From Sphagnum compactum (Eukaryota; Bryophyta; Sphagnopsida; Sphagnales), in the NCBI GenBank assembly GCA_965153455.1, contig OZ234493.1, forward strand, positions 6,872,213 through 6,936,212: a stretch of DNA of 64,000 bases. The letters are read 5' to 3'. This document shows, piece after piece, positions 39,957 through 53,700 of the stretch (its first letter is position 1; every line of letters begins with the position of its first letter). Under the pieces are notes generated by a model. It was not told where the DNA came from and did no database searches. It worked only from the letters and a program-made list of their open reading frames with translations. Position numbers and translations under genes: made by a program.

Positions 39957-41967
39957 TATTATTTCATTAGAAAAACTAACCTCTATGACCCATTTATTGG
40001 GAAACCAATCTGATCCCAAGAAGTCATCCAAATAGAAATGGGGACTTCTAATGAAATGTCATTCCTTATGCCCAAGTGCCAACTTGGAAGTGAGTTGGAT
40101 TAAGGATCAACAAGTTTCATCTCATAAGTGATGAATTGTTTTCATCTTTAACCATTTTTTGATTATCCTCTTCAAATATAATTGTTGATCAATCAACTAA
40201 TCCAACAATGACATTTTTTTCAAGGAAAGGTTTAGGGTTCAAAAAATAGAGTTTCCACTCATTAGTTGCACCCATCCAAGAAAACCTAATGGATCCTTAA
40301 AACCCAAGGAAATGTTGTTCAAAGTTTAGATTCTGCCAATCCCAAAAAATTTACAATTTCACATGATTCTGAACTCCACAGTCTAAAGGACCAGACATCA
40401 TTGCTAAAAAATATACTAATAATAATATCGCAAATTCAAGTGTTAAAAAAAATGTTGAAGTGTTTGGGTACAAAATACTAGGGTCGAAATATATTGGCAA
40501 AATGGAAAAGCTTTCATATCCCATATTGTTGCCCCAATTTTTGAAATTGTTGGAAACCGAAAATCAAATTTGATGTTATGAATTCCAACATACAATAAGT
40601 ACCAAGAGTGTGCCCAAGTTTCCTTATAATTTATAATTTTAATTTTACTAAATTTTCAATACCAATGTTTTTCAAAATTCAATAACTCTTGTGCCATAAG
40701 ATCTAAACATTACAAAATTACCTTAGTGTGCCCTTATTCATTGAATGATTTCTCACATACCAAGAGCATGGTGAAGGGTGTTCTAGTTTGGGAGTTCTCA
40801 AGGTGACAAAACAAAGCAAATGAAACAAGTGGCTTTGCCACGAGAGGCTCCGTCCTAAAATATGATGTATAATGAAATCCTACTAAAAAATGCAATGTAA
40901 TTGTTTTCATTATATGGACTTGAGTTAAATTGTATAGAGTTGATTGACTTCAAAAGGAATAATGTTTAATTTCAAATTTTGTGATGTAGTTTAAAAAGGC
41001 AATCTTTTTACAAATGTGAGAAGACATTTCCCAAGGTTATATAATGTTGACCTATGAATTATACATTGTAAAAATTTAAAGGAATATATTTAACAAATTA
41101 TTGTTCTTAATTATTTAAATTGTTAAAGAATGTAATGTAATATTTAAAATCAGTTTACCTAAAATAATTTTAAAAATTCAAAAAAAATTCATGCAAAAGA
41201 ATAAAAATAAATTATATATATATAACTACTTTTCACAAGAACATCCAAAATTATTTAAAATTAAAAGCAAAGTTAGATTTTATCTTCAATTTTCATTTTT
41301 ACAATCATCCTAATTCTTTAGATATTTATGATAAATTTTTGTATGTGAAAGTCATGTTTAACTTCACTTTGGAAAGGAAGCTCTTTTTAAACATATGTGA
41401 GAAAGATGTAAGAATAATGGTTAAAAAGAAGAAGGTTTATCAATTTTTATAGTATTTAAAAAAATTATTATGGAATGTACTTTATTAGTCAAATTAGTTT
41501 TTAAAAATTAAGTTATGATCATTTGCTTTCACTTTGAAATGAAAGTTGTCAAAACGTATTAGAGAAAGAGGCAAGGATAATGGTAGAGGATGTGGAGGTT
41601 TTGAAAGGGGCTTGAAAACTAGTTGCAAAGGTAAAGGTAATGGTTTTCATTTTTTTTTTAACCCAAAAAAAAAATTAAATGAAATTAAAAAATCAACCAA
41701 AAAGAAAGAAAAAAAAAAACTAAACATTGGGTGGGCACCCATATGGAATATGGGAGGGAAAAAAAGAAAAAAGAAACTTTGAAACTAATATTGGACGGTT
41801 GCTTGATATTATTTCCCTTGAATACCAATTTTGTTTTTTGAAATTTTGTTTTAATCGTAAAAAAATTGCCACAATTATCTACAATATATATCGTGCTTAA
41901 GGGAGTGACCCCTCCGTGTGTTGAGAGGCTAACCCTTGTATCCCAAGTGGTTGCCCAAGGGTAGGCT
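39957..41967. other. Gene-free spacer
   Basis: No supported gene; A-rich runs near 41670-41780 create a lysine-rich frame that is an artefact of composition. Confidence 0.5.
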
Positions 41968-42075
41968 AAGGCCCTAGGGATATGTAGGTAGAGTAAGGCC
42001 CAAGTGTAGGGTAAGGCCCTAGGGATATGTAGGTAGAGTAAGGCCCAAGTGTAGGGTAAGGCCCTAGGGATTAGA
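41968..42075. repeat. 45-bp minisatellite, about 2.4 units
   Basis: The unit begins AAGGCCCTAGGGATATGTAG and includes AGTAAGGCCCAAGTGTAGGG. It is repeated exactly twice, then breaks off at AAGGCCCTAGGGATTAG. The minus-strand peptide repeat here is a by-product. Confidence 0.85.
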
Positions 42076-45000
42076 GCATCACCAAAAGAAAGCCTGGTGG
42101 CACAAGGCACCACTTCTGGATGTTTTGGGCAGGCCTTTACAAGTTTTTTTCTTTTCTTTTTTTTTTTTTTTTTTTGGGTGTGTTTTTTTCCTTGTGAGTA
42201 CCTATTGGGTATCACAATAATATTTATTTATTTATTTATTTATTAATTAGACCAGGTCTTTGCACTTGGTAAAGAATGTGGCCTCAGACTTTGCCCTAAC
42301 CTTACCTTTTTTTTTTCTTTTTTTTTTCTTTTTTTTTAAAAAAATTTTTATAGGGTACAATTCCATTTCTTATTTGAATTATCTAAAGTTACAAGGTATC
42401 TTGATCTTGGAGTTTGATCTTGTTCCCCTTTTGCAAAGTGGTCAAGTGCTATTTGTGTAAAGATATGTACAAGTAGGGGTTGGTTGGTTGGTTGGTTGGT
42501 AGGCTGTTTTTGAATCCAAAAGAAAAAGAAAGGAAAGAAAAAAAAAGAAAAAGGTTGGGTTAGCCCCACCAAAACTTCCCCCCAAAAACTACCCTAATTT
42601 TGTTTGGCTTTGTTTATGTAATGGGGACTCGTGTAGCCTATGATATTAGCCCAAGTGTGAGATGGTTACCTACACAACTAAATTTTCCTTCCAAAATGAT
42701 TTTTTGTAATTTAATTGAATTTCCAATGACCAAAAAAAAAACACTCAAAATTCAACATCTCTCGCAACCTAGGTTTTAAAATTTCCAAATTACCTTCATT
42801 ATATTCTACTTATTGAGGACTTTTTGACAATACCAATAGTGCACCCAAAGTTTTTTTATAATTTGTATTTTTGATTTAAAATGAATTTTTTTGAAAATTT
42901 GTGCAATATTCTATAATTTTTCCACCATCAAAACATTACAAAACCAAATTGGATGCACTTCTACTCATTGAGGGTTTTCCAACAATACCAAGAATACAAC
43001 AAGAGGTGATGTGGTTTGGGAGATCTCAACATGACAAACAAAACAAACAAACAACCTTCCTTCATAGATAGATTTTATACCCTAAATCCAATGGTCCATT
43101 TTAGGCCATGTGCATCATATGGATGGTTGTAAATGTAAGGACACGTAACTTTTTCTTTTAAAGATTATTTTTTGGCCAATCCAATGTTTTAGGTAACGCC
43201 ACATGTATAAGATCCAACGGCTATAGTTGTGGGGTTTTTGCCATGGACTTTTTCCTTAGCCATTTCATGTGCACACCTCACACATGCCTCAACTAGGTAG
43301 ATGGCATGCTATAATAGCCTTTAACCCCCCAGGTTATTTCAGTAGGAGGTCTTTAAACCACACTAACCATGCTTGAGTTAACTAATACCTTGTCTATAAC
43401 ACCTCATTGAGGGCACTCCAAAATCATAAACCCTAAACCTTACACATGATTCGAGCCTAATTATGTTGCATACAAGGCCAGCTTCAACATATGTCTATTG
43501 AATAATTAGTTATATTTGAGGATTCCATGCCAAATTTTTGAATATTTTTTTTGAATATTCCTTTAGATTCTCTGTTTTCCTTCAGAAAATTTTGTTCCTT
43601 GAAATTTTAACTTTTTTTTGAAAATTTCAACATTTTTTTACAAATAATTGAATTAGTGTTGAAGCTGCCAAGGTACTATGGTATTAGTTAGTGTCAATCT
43701 CTCAAGAACTGTGATGGGTACTTGAATTGGGATGCTAGATGTTTTCTTTGATTGCTAATGTCATCATATGTTCAGGTCTTCAAGTTTAAAATATTTTTTC
43801 TTTGGCGGATTTTCATTTTTTAGAACTTATAAATTACGATTTTGACACATATACAAAGGATTTTAGTGAGAAAAAAAAAAGGCTGTACTTTGTTATATTT
43901 CAAAAGAAATAAAAATGAAAATTGTCAGATTTGCGCAACAAGTTCCAGCAGGTAGCCAAAATATAAAAGGATTCTTAAAACTTTCTATTTTCATATTTGG
44001 TCTATAACCAAATTTGGCTAAATCAAATATTCTTGTGGATGATCATTAATTTGGCTACATCATGAAATTGAAAAAGAAAAAGTCCTCAACAAGGATTCAA
44101 TAAAATATTTCCCTCTTTTTTTTCTTTCCAAAAAAATGAGCTGCTTATTGCTAACCCTAAAAGGATTGACCCACACCAAAGGCATATGGTAAAGACGCAT
44201 TAGAGATTTTATGCATCCCCTTCTCAATGTACTAAACCGGGGATTCCAAAGGGTTTTGGAAATGGAATGTGTTTGTTTTTAATTTATTGGAATTTGAAAG
44301 TTGCCTTTTTATGGTCACAATGGTATGTGTTTAAGAAACATATTTGTTGTGAAATAAACCTATGCAATGGAGGATTTAGTTTTGACTACCTAGTCAAAAA
44401 AATTAAGCCTTCAGAAAGAGAAAAGAAAGGTTTATTTGAAATAAAAAATATTATTGATAATCCTGTGCAAAAAAGAAAGAACAAGAAGAAAGGGGCTTGT
44501 ATATTTTATAGGTAGTCTAGACAAGGTTATTGAGATCGTGAATGTCGAAACCACCTTTAATTATCTTATGGCTTTTCCAAATGCAATTCATACATCTAGA
44601 ATACAGTTCACATAACTCCCCATAACTTATGTTGTTCCAATGAGGTTAACATTCCATAGCCCATATTCTTTGATCAAAGTTCTATTAAATTAACATATTT
44701 AAGTAAGTCAAGAGTGAACTTGAAAAATTGCATTTCTATTGTCAACAAGGTTTAACGTTCCTATAAGTATGTGTAGTTAGTTGTAGGCCAACCAAAGAAA
44801 TACCTTATGGCAATACAAATATTGTGAAACCAACTTCTAAAGAATCCATAGCATTACATATTTTATTTCCTTGAAAAACTAAACCCAATTCAATATGAAC
44901 AAGATTCCAAAGTTTTTTCATTTTGTGGAGTTATCCCTAAGGAATGACTTTGGAGTGTTCTCTTTCATGTTTTGACAATCCAAAGCTCATTCATAAGCAA

Positions 45001-45528
45001 GAAGTGTAATTGAATGTCATTGTTTTGTTTTTAAGTACAGTTGGGTGCCACTCTAGGAGTGCATGACACATACAACACTCGTGGACATTACAACAAGTTG
45101 TAACATTGAGGTCAATTCCATTTACAACTCAATTTGAAATATAGCAAACTCAACCATTGATAGAAACCAATCCATTCATGTTTCAAGACCTTGCTCCATT
45201 CCAACAATCCTTATTCTTACTTCCCATTTAAAATCCACATACATAAGATGTCAACCAAATGACCCTTAAGACGATGATCTTTTGGGAAGCATGTGAATCG
45301 AATGTGCAGTAGAATCGTTGAAGAGGAATGAATACGTTTGGGCACTAGATCACATGAAATTGTATCAACATTCCTTCTCGTACCAAGTGCTCTTTGCATT
45401 TGTGCATTAACTCAAAGTTCATGCTACCCATAACATTCTCTATAACAAGCCTTTTGTTACTTGGGAAGTGAATATCACACTTCAAAACCAAATGTATATA
45501 AAGAAAAGTTGGAAAAGTTGCATATACA
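42076..45528. other. Gene-free spacer
   Basis: T-rich runs at 42145-42175 and 42305-42345, and a GGTT run at 42478-42500. No gene. An 82-codon frame at 44267-44515 has no recognisable family. Confidence 0.5.
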
Positions 45529-45940
45529 TCATCAAGGGTTTTTTTTTTGGGGCAAAATTTCACCATTGTGGCAAAAAAAATAAAAATGGAAAATGGCAAC
45601 ATAAAGTGTTATTTGGGTTTTCTAGTCACCACATTTGAGAAAACTTTTAAAAGAAAAATTACCAATTTTTTTGTATTAAGTTCGAGTAGGGTAGCAAATA
45701 GTATAGATGGATGCTTCATTTTTTCTGCATGTACCTCATCGAAGGTTTTTTGTAAGGCAAATTTTCGCCATTGTGGCCAAATTTCTTGGGAAAATGGCAT
45801 CGGATAAGTGTTATTTGGGTTTTCTAGTTGCCAAATTTCGGAAATTTTTTTAAAAAAAGAAAAAGAAAAAAAAAGTCACCAGGTTTTTGTATTAAGTTCC
45901 AGTAGGGTAGCAAACAGTATAGATGGATGCTTCATTTTTT
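45529..45940. repeat. Tandem duplication, period about 213 bp
   Basis: Two diverged copies share TTGTATTAAGTTC(G/C)AGTAGG, the GTATAGATGGATGCTTCATT block and GTTATTTGGGTTTTCTAGT (about 45609 and 45810). The offset between matching blocks drifts from 210 to 216 bp. Confidence 0.75.
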
Positions 45941-46169
45941 ACTAAAAATTGAATTTCATTTTTTGTTTGTTGCCAGATTTTCTTTAATTGTCTTCTGGAT
46001 GATTACCACTTGAGCTATTTACAAAAAAGGGAAAAAAAGAAAAAAAAAGCACTGATGTACATCAAGATTCAATCCACATGAATTTTCTCCTTCAAATAGG
46101 ATACAAAACAAAGAGAGCAACAAATCCAGGCCTCTTTGATGCTTTCATTAAGAGAGCCTCAATACGAAT

Positions 46170-46394
46170 GACCAAAATATTCATCCTTGCCATGCCATAC
46201 TATGATGATGAAATTAGCCCATGAATTATTATTCAGAGCAATATCACATGCAAAATCTGGACTTAAACAGAGCCAAAAACTGACCAAAATATTCATCCTT
46301 GCCATAATATTATGACAATGAAATTAGTTCATGAATTGAGATTAGTTCATGAATTCAGAGCAATATCATATGCAAAATCTGGACTTAAACAGAG
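46170..46394. repeat. 112-bp tandem duplication
   Basis: GACCAAAATATTCATCCTTG starts at 46170 and 46282. Both copies end with GCAAAATCTGGACTTAAACA. The second has an internal 18-bp repeat, ATTAGTTCATGAATT. Confidence 0.8.
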
Positions 46395-46552
46395 CAAAAT
46401 ACCAACCAACCCACAACTCCCAGAAGGAACAATCAAGCACAAATTGATGTTAATTTGCTGATTGATCAATCAAATGGGTCTTCATGGATCCTAAGAACCA
46501 GTTATGAATCCTAAGAACCACCCTGATAACCTTCACGTCTAAATTGCCCTCA

Positions 46553-46705
46553 GATTTCATGCAAACAAGCTCAATCCTCAATGGCATTTGCAGCTAAATT
46601 GGCATGAGATTTCATGCAAACAAGCCCCATCCTCAATGGCATTTGCAGCTAAATTGGCATGGGATTTCATGCAAACAAGCCCCATCCTCAATGGCATTTG
46701 CAGAT
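46553..46705. repeat. 55-bp tandem repeat, three units
   Basis: GATTTCATGCAAACAAGC begins at 46553, 46608 and 46663. Units are nearly identical through ATGGCATTTGCAG. Confidence 0.85.
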
Positions 46706-47841
46706 GGATGGAATGCTTCGAATTAGTAGTACACAAGGTTTTACAAGGTAAATGAGATGATGGATTGCACTTGGACCTGGTGTTATGGTTTTATGGAACA
46801 CATGGTAAATTGATTCTTCTCCACAAGGATGCATGCAAGAAGAAGATTTGGTTGAAGAAAGTCACCATGTGAACTGCAATGGCATTTCTGCAATGAAAGT
46901 ACTAAACACTTCTACCGTACAAAAACATTGCAGTCAGCTCCTGGCAACCTCTTGTTGACGACTGTAAAACTAGTGCAGCATAAAAGAGCAGCTTTCAGCT
47001 CTTTCTCAGGCTGTCTTCTCTATTCCATTGCTGCAAGAAGAAGACATATAGAGAAGAATGACATGCAGGAAAAGAATTGATTCTGCAACCCAGATTGTAT
47101 TAATTTCCTAATGTGCAATTTGGGTGCAACAAGAAAGCATTGATTCTGGAACCCTGATTTTGTATTTGTTGACACAATTGGGTGCAATAAGAAAGTATGG
47201 ACTTTGGAACCCAGATTTTTAATTTTTCTTCTTCTTGATGCAATTGGGTGCCAGCAATTTGATGCCTTGAAATGCTATGTCCAATGGGTGTTATGTCATT
47301 TTGTCACCCGTTTTGGACATATTTCACAAAAGCAAAGAGGACAAAAACACTATATATGATCTACACACACACATGCATGCATAAAAAATTTGTATTATTA
47401 TTACCACATGATTTTTCTTTTTTTCACATTCTGAGTATTGCTTCTTCATTGAGGCTAATTTCCACTTGATTTGGGTATTTGAGCTTGAAGTGTTTGGAAA
47501 ATTCTACTTGCTCTTAAATATTTTTGGCAGTCTCAATTTTTTGATATATCTCTTGAGTGGAAGTGTTGGAAATCTCTTACTCCTAAGAAATTTTTTGCAG
47601 TTTTTCTTTTTCTTTTTCTTTTTCTTCTTTGTTTGTTTGTTTTTTTTCTCTCTTTTTTTGGTGGTTATTTCCTTGAGTGGTAGCCAATATCATGGCTGAT
47701 GGAATGAATGCTATGAGCTTGTGATACAATAAAAGGAACAAAAGTTTTTATAACTCTTTCCCATGGCTTGCAAGAATATGACAGAAGCTCGCGATACAGA
47801 TTTTGTATAATGGGTTTGTCCCAGACTTTTCTGTGGATTAT
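46706..47841. other. Gene-free spacer with a weak repeat
   Basis: Around 47080-47240 the phrase GGAACCC(A/T)GATTTT and TTGGGTGCAA(C/T)AAGAAAG recurs two to three times, about 67 bp apart. No gene. Confidence 0.45.
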
Positions 47842-47952
47842 TATATACTAGGGTTTAGGGTTTAGGGTTTTATTATATACTAGGGTTTAGGGTTTTATTT
47901 TATATACTAGGGTTTAGGGTTTTATTTTATATACTAGGGTTTAGGGTTTAAT
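47842..47952. repeat. Telomere-motif minisatellite, four units
   Basis: TATATACTAGGGTTTAGGG followed by TTTTATT(TTA) is repeated four times with a period of about 26-31 bp. TTTAGGG is the plant telomere unit, here interstitial and mixed with AT spacers. Confidence 0.9.
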
Positions 47953-48801
47953 GCTCAAGGGTCACACCACTTTGTGAGCAATGTCTCTCATAAGGTTGTG
48001 CCTATTGTTAGGCAAATTCTTCCTTTTGAAGAGAACCTACAGATATGGAGTTCAACAACTATTTAAAAAATTAGTAAAGTTTGACCTAATTCTTAACTTT
48101 ATTATTAAAAAAAAATCAACTCTTAAACCTAAATATTATAATCCCATTTTCAAAAATATTTGTTCCTAGTTTTGAATCTAGCAAATGACTAGTTTCATGG
48201 TTCAATTCTAGTTTTTACCCTATAAACCCAATATCCTCGCAACACTAGTTATAATTTATTACTCTAGGATTTTATTTTTCAGATTTGTCAAAGTAAGTTC
48301 AGTGATGAGGACCCCAAAAGGATCTAGCAATAAATAAATGACAATTTATGGTGGACAAAATTGTTTTTTTCAAAAAACCTTGCTACAATTGGCAACCTAG
48401 CTATTTGCCTAGGTCTAGATATGACAAGTTTTTTTTTTTTCAAAAAATGAAAAAGAAAATTCAAGATCATGAATTTAGAGTAAGTAGCCCGTTCATGCTA
48501 AAATTGAGAACCAACTTTGGGTTTTTTTTTAAATACCTTGGATTGGACGGTTCTCATATTTTGCCTTTTGATAAGACGAGCCTCTCAAGTGAACGGTTCT
48601 CACTCAAGTGAGAACAAAGGAGTGAGAGCATCATCCTGGGTATCACTTGAATGCTACCCGACCAATTTTGTGCAAAAGAGTCGACTAATACCCAGCCCAA
48701 TTCTGAACACCTATTTCCATATACCCGCCCAACATTGGTCACGACTCTATGCTTAGTCTCAGTTTTGCCTTCAAAATGGCGCTCGTGGAGATTTCTCTGC
48801 A

Positions 48802-48806
<5 letters not shown>

Positions 48807-48841
<35 letters not shown>
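48807..48841. repeat. (TA)n microsatellite
   Basis: About 17 uninterrupted TA units. A shorter TA run is at 53934-53950. Confidence 0.9.
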
Positions 48842-48843
<2 letters not shown>

Positions 48844-49764
48844 CGTATGGTTTATACCCGTATTGTATGGTTATCAGAAACGGAAAGAGATAACCGGTGG
48901 TTCTCAGGGTGAGGTATAAACCATGGTTTTTAATAAAAAAATCGACGCTCGGTTCCAACATATAAGCACGGTTCTCAGAAAACCTGAGATCCGAGTCCCA
49001 TATGTGATCACGGTTCGCAAAAGATCTGAGAACCGGTCAAATAACCTTCTGTAAAACCGTCGGCGATTCGCTCGGCCGCTTATTTTGTGAAGGAAAACTG
49101 CCAATTTTTTTTTATGGCTTTTTGAAAAAACCAGAGCCAAAGTTTTTTTTTTAATTTTTTTATAAACAAATTTCTGAATATCTTGAAAAAGTCAAAACAT
49201 CCGAACTCTAAACTGGAACCAGAGGTTATTAAAAATATCAGATAACCGGCCAACACGGGTATGGTTTGGTTTTTACCATGGTATGAGTTGGGTGAGTCTG
49301 GGTACTAGGGTACCCAGTGGACTTTATCTGCAGTACAAAATGTTGAAAATACCCAAAAACATAATTTATTTTTAAATTAATGTGAATTCAATGGATATAA
49401 TATGTGATAATTAAAAACATAAAATAAAGCATATTAATAAAATTAATAAAAACATAAAAATCATATTAATGTGAATTTAATGGATATGTAGGATTATTGT
49501 GCTTTCATGGATATGTAGGATGTGTTATGCTCTAAAACGGGCCCTCATGGACCCATTGCTATGTCCTTAGGGAATGCCACTTGCCCTAACGGGTTCGCCT
49601 CATTCGCCCATGCAGCATTCCTATGTGGAATAGGCATATGCGACTAATGGCACACACATAAAATACGACACAAATGTTGAAAATATGGTACCAATATAAT
49701 ATTCATTTGCCTACATGAATCAACAATGGACACATGGGTTACGCTCATGCAATAAGCCCATGAC

Positions 49765-49800
49765 ATGGCCATGTGTCTACTTATTGTGACACATGGCCAT
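49765..49800. other. Perfect 13-bp inverted repeat
   Basis: ATGGCCATGTGTC (49765-49777) and GACACATGGCCAT (49788-49800) are exact reverse complements around a 10-nt loop. No U-rich tail follows. Could be a chance hairpin, a protein-binding palindrome or an eroded element. Confidence 0.6.
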
Positions 49801-50474
49801 CCTTATCGGATTGCTATGTTCCTAGGTCTCGGGTTGTTCATAGTATGTTAAGGTATGGGGTGGCAGATTATGTCATGTTTTCTTATCACATTATATGACA
49901 TAATCTTCCAATGATGATCATATGGGTAGTCGTAAACAAGGCATCACAAACAGACTTGCTGGCACCTTGCACATTACCCAACATAATGGGCAGGGGCTTG
50001 ACCATTCCATAGTTCAGAACCCATTTGGAAGTCCTATTCAAGCACTGTTTTCTAGGGTTTCGGGTTTAGGACATCCCAAAAACCCTAAACCCTTTTCTTT
50101 AGCTGGGCCAGGCAGCCCTCTGCTGTTGGTTCCACTTTCTGGTCAAGGGTTGTTTGTGTGATGGGAATCAACATGAATTGAGTAGAATATGTGGCTGGTT
50201 CCTTTGAAGCGGGCCAATCAAGCAAGGACCCATCATAGTATTTGAAGGGAGGAAAATGGGACTTGGAGAGACATAACATGGGCAAGTGAGGGTGTTTGAG
50301 CACCAAGCAAAAGAACAACAGAGGAAAGAAATGGCCAAATGGTAAATAATGCAGAGTAAGCAAAGTTTATGTTAATGGGTTGAGAATAGGGCATTATTTG
50401 CCTCACTTCTTCAAAGTTTTGGGGGGGGTGGGGGGGGGGGGGATTGGTTTAATAAAATGGATTGTACACATGGC

Positions 50475-50735
50475 AGCCGCCCAAATGGATTAGGGTAAGA
50501 ACAAGTGACCTGGGTTAAGAACGAGCGAACAAAGGCAAGAACTGCCTGAATGGATTAGGGTAAGAACAAGTGAGCTGGGTTAAGAATGAGTGAACAAAGG
50601 CAAGAGCCGCCCAAATGGATTAGGGTAAGAACGAGTGAACTAAGGCAAGAACCGCCCAAATGGATTAGGGTAAGAACGAGTGACCTGGGTTAAGAATGAG
50701 CGAATAAAGGCAAGAACCGCCCAAATTTGGAAGGT
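50475..50735. repeat. 65-bp minisatellite, about 4 units
   Basis: CCGCCCAAATGGATTAGGG-type starts occur at 50477, 50542 (diverged), 50607, 50652 and 50717. Spacing is 65, 65, 45 and 65 bp, so one unit has lost a 20-bp sub-block. Units contain GGTAAGAACAAGTGACCTGG. Confidence 0.9.
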
Positions 50736-53700
50736 GGGGATGAGAACTTGTGAGGCCTTGCTAATGCGTCCCTTACCTTTCATAAAGAATTTTAGATTTT
50801 GGGGAAAAAGAGGGGTTCTGGATCTGGTTTTTTTAAATTTATAAAACTTTTCTCGGTTTTGATTAGCAAACATTTTTAGTAGGTCGATTAGCGCTCGCTC
50901 AGGTTGGGAGAGGATTCGGGTAGTCTTGCGATTAGGTTCGAATTCAAATAGACTTTAGTTGTTTAGCATTTTCTCTTTATTTGGAGTTGGGTGGACAACA
51001 ATAAAATCATTCTCATTATGGAAAAGCTGAGGGAACACTAGTTTTGGGATAAAACTTTTGGAAACCAACACACATTTTGCCAAAGGGAACAATGCCCTGA
51101 ATTATGGAACAATTGTATTGTGGAAAAATGAAAAAAAGTTCATTCCAATGAAAAATATGGAGACTTTCAACTTATGTGTTCAAAGGTTCAAAACATGTGC
51201 AATGAATGCCTAGAGCCAAGGTTTGAGGGCTAGAATTCCAAACATTTGAAGGAAATGGTAGCAACCGAAAGTCTAGAATGTTCTTGGACAGCAATATTTC
51301 CATCTATATATACCAAGTGCATCAAATACAAGAAAGTGGCCACAACTTGAAGGGTATAATGTTCTTGAACAATAAGATTTCCATCTACCAATTTTCATCC
51401 AACATAAGTGGCAACAACTTGAAGCCTAGAATGTTCTTGGATAGTAACATTTCCATCTGCCAAGTTCAATACATATTAGTCTAAACTTACTAAACACAAC
51501 AAAAACCCTCAAAAAAGAAAATATGATGGGCCAATTCTTATAATGCTCACAAGTGTGTCAAGGTTTTCTATTCCTAATTGAGAGCATTGCATGTTTGTGC
51601 ATATACCTACAATGTTGAATATTCTTTCTACTTTTATCTATGACCCAACAACCCCTAGGATTTGTCAAGCAACAAAAGCAACATTAGAAAATTGCCCATC
51701 CACCGTGCAAGAGGGTCTATGCCCCTCATCATCACTTACCTTCCTCATCATGTAGTGATTCAATTGTTCCTTAACTATTGACAGAGCGATCGTCAATTTC
51801 CATGAAATCATACAATGATGTACCTTCTTCACTATTTCACTATAGAGGGAGCAACAACTTCAGTTGTAACAATTGGGTTGAAATTTTTATACGCATGAAC
51901 CAATAATGGAAACAACACATACCTCTCATGTTCACCCACAATTTGCATTGTTAGAATTATAATTGTAGAATGGATTTATGCAAGTTTGCAAACAAAATAA
52001 TCATGTTATAAGAAAAGCTTTGTAATTGCGAGAAGCCATTGTCCTTTGTTAGGATGTACACACCAACATGGGGTAAGTATTAGAAATTACACCAAAATTC
52101 AAACCCATGTTGGGTATTAGTTTGGGTATCAAAGTTGATAACTATAGGCATCAAAAAATCAAATACCTAGTTTTGATATATAACCATGGTTATAAAAAAT
52201 CAAATACCTTGTTATTATATATAACCATGGTTTTCAAAATTTCTTGAAAAAATCAAATAATTGCCTAGAAAATTGTTGGGTTTTTGCTAGTTTTTTAATA
52301 TGAAGATTTTCAAATAATTGAACCCCATAGTTCGTTGATTCTAAAAACTCAAAATTAGGGGTTTTTTAATTTTGATTTTTTTCAATTACCCAAACCAATG
52401 GGTACTACAAAAATAAATACCGACCCCACACTAGTAAATACATTATTAGGACTCATGAAAGGTATAAAAATTGTTTAATTTTACATATTTTTAAATGTTA
52501 AGTTAATGTTGAAAATGTTCGGTGTACTTATGCAACAATGTTTTAAATATATTATGAAAATATTCAAACAAGTTTGAAATGAATATAATGATTATTGGAT
52601 ATATATAATACCCAAAAACGCTTTTAAAACAATGTAGCCAATGCTTTCATTACTTAATGGACTCCTAAAAAGACTTGAAATGTTTTCAAATGATCTATTT
52701 TCAACATTATTTAAAATATACCCTTGCAAAATAATAAGATCTGTTTATCATAAGAAATTGATGTCAATTTGTAAAACATGATTAGAAAAATATTGTGTTT
52801 AAATAGCCAATCTAGTTCTATGACAAAATTTTAATGAGTTAACCCATTGCTTTTAAAGTAAAACACCAAGAAGATGGGTGTGGCTTTTAATATATGCCCA
52901 TACTCCTAGCCCCTAGCATTAACATAGGTGAAAAATTGTAATCAATGAATTGGACTAGTAGGCATTAAAGGGCCCAACATTTCTTTTTTTGTGGAAGGTG
53001 GGCAAGAGGACTTGGAAGGGTGTGGGACATGGGTTTTTCTTTTTGGGGAGATTTAGGGGGTAGGGGTGGGATATGACAAATTTGTTGATTTCAATTAATC
53101 AAAATAGTTGTTGACATGTCGAACATGTCCAATCAAAGGTGGCTCATATTTTTGTTGTGTGTGTTTTGAACTAGTTGTGAGGCCATTGTTTGTTGATCGA
53201 TGCCATGCATGCAACCATAATAATGAACATGAAACTTAAGGAGGAAATTGATTATTAATCCTCTTGTTAAAGATATCTTGATGGAAGATGTTGATATATT
53301 GAGTGAGGAAAACTTGTTGTGAACATGAAAAAGGAAGTATGTGGGGTCATTGATTAGGTATTTTTCTTTCTTTTTTGACAAAATATGATTAAAAAAAGTT
53401 TCACAATATGTTGTCCCCGATGTTAGATTCTCAACCCAAAAGTCTACTAGATTCATGTGTTCTTTTATTGGTCATGAACAAGGTGTGGCCATAGTTGAAG
53501 AATACGAGGAAATCCCTATTCCTATGCTCTTGAAGTTTTATCATCACTTGTATCCATTATGTGAGGTTGAAAGTTCTTTTGTTGGTAAAAGTAATGAAAC
53601 TTGTCGATTGGATATCTTTGAGATGATTGCGAAAAAGGTGCAAGCAAAATAAAATATATACAATTCATGTACCTTGTTGGCCCCAAGAAAAGTAAATTGA

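Larger units (their letters stand above)
47953..50474. other. Gene-free spacer with recurring GGTTCTCA motifs
   Basis: Between 48540 and 49040 GGTTCTCA or its complement TGAGAAC occurs several times in both senses, once as CTCACTCAAGTGAGAA. Includes the TA microsatellite and the 49765 hairpin. No coding region. Confidence 0.45.

Noticed and set aside
41685-42215. 176-codon minus-strand frame with a repeated RALPYTWALLYLH peptide
   Set aside because: The repeat peptide is the 45-bp minisatellite read through, flanked by poly-A/T-coded lysine and phenylalanine runs.
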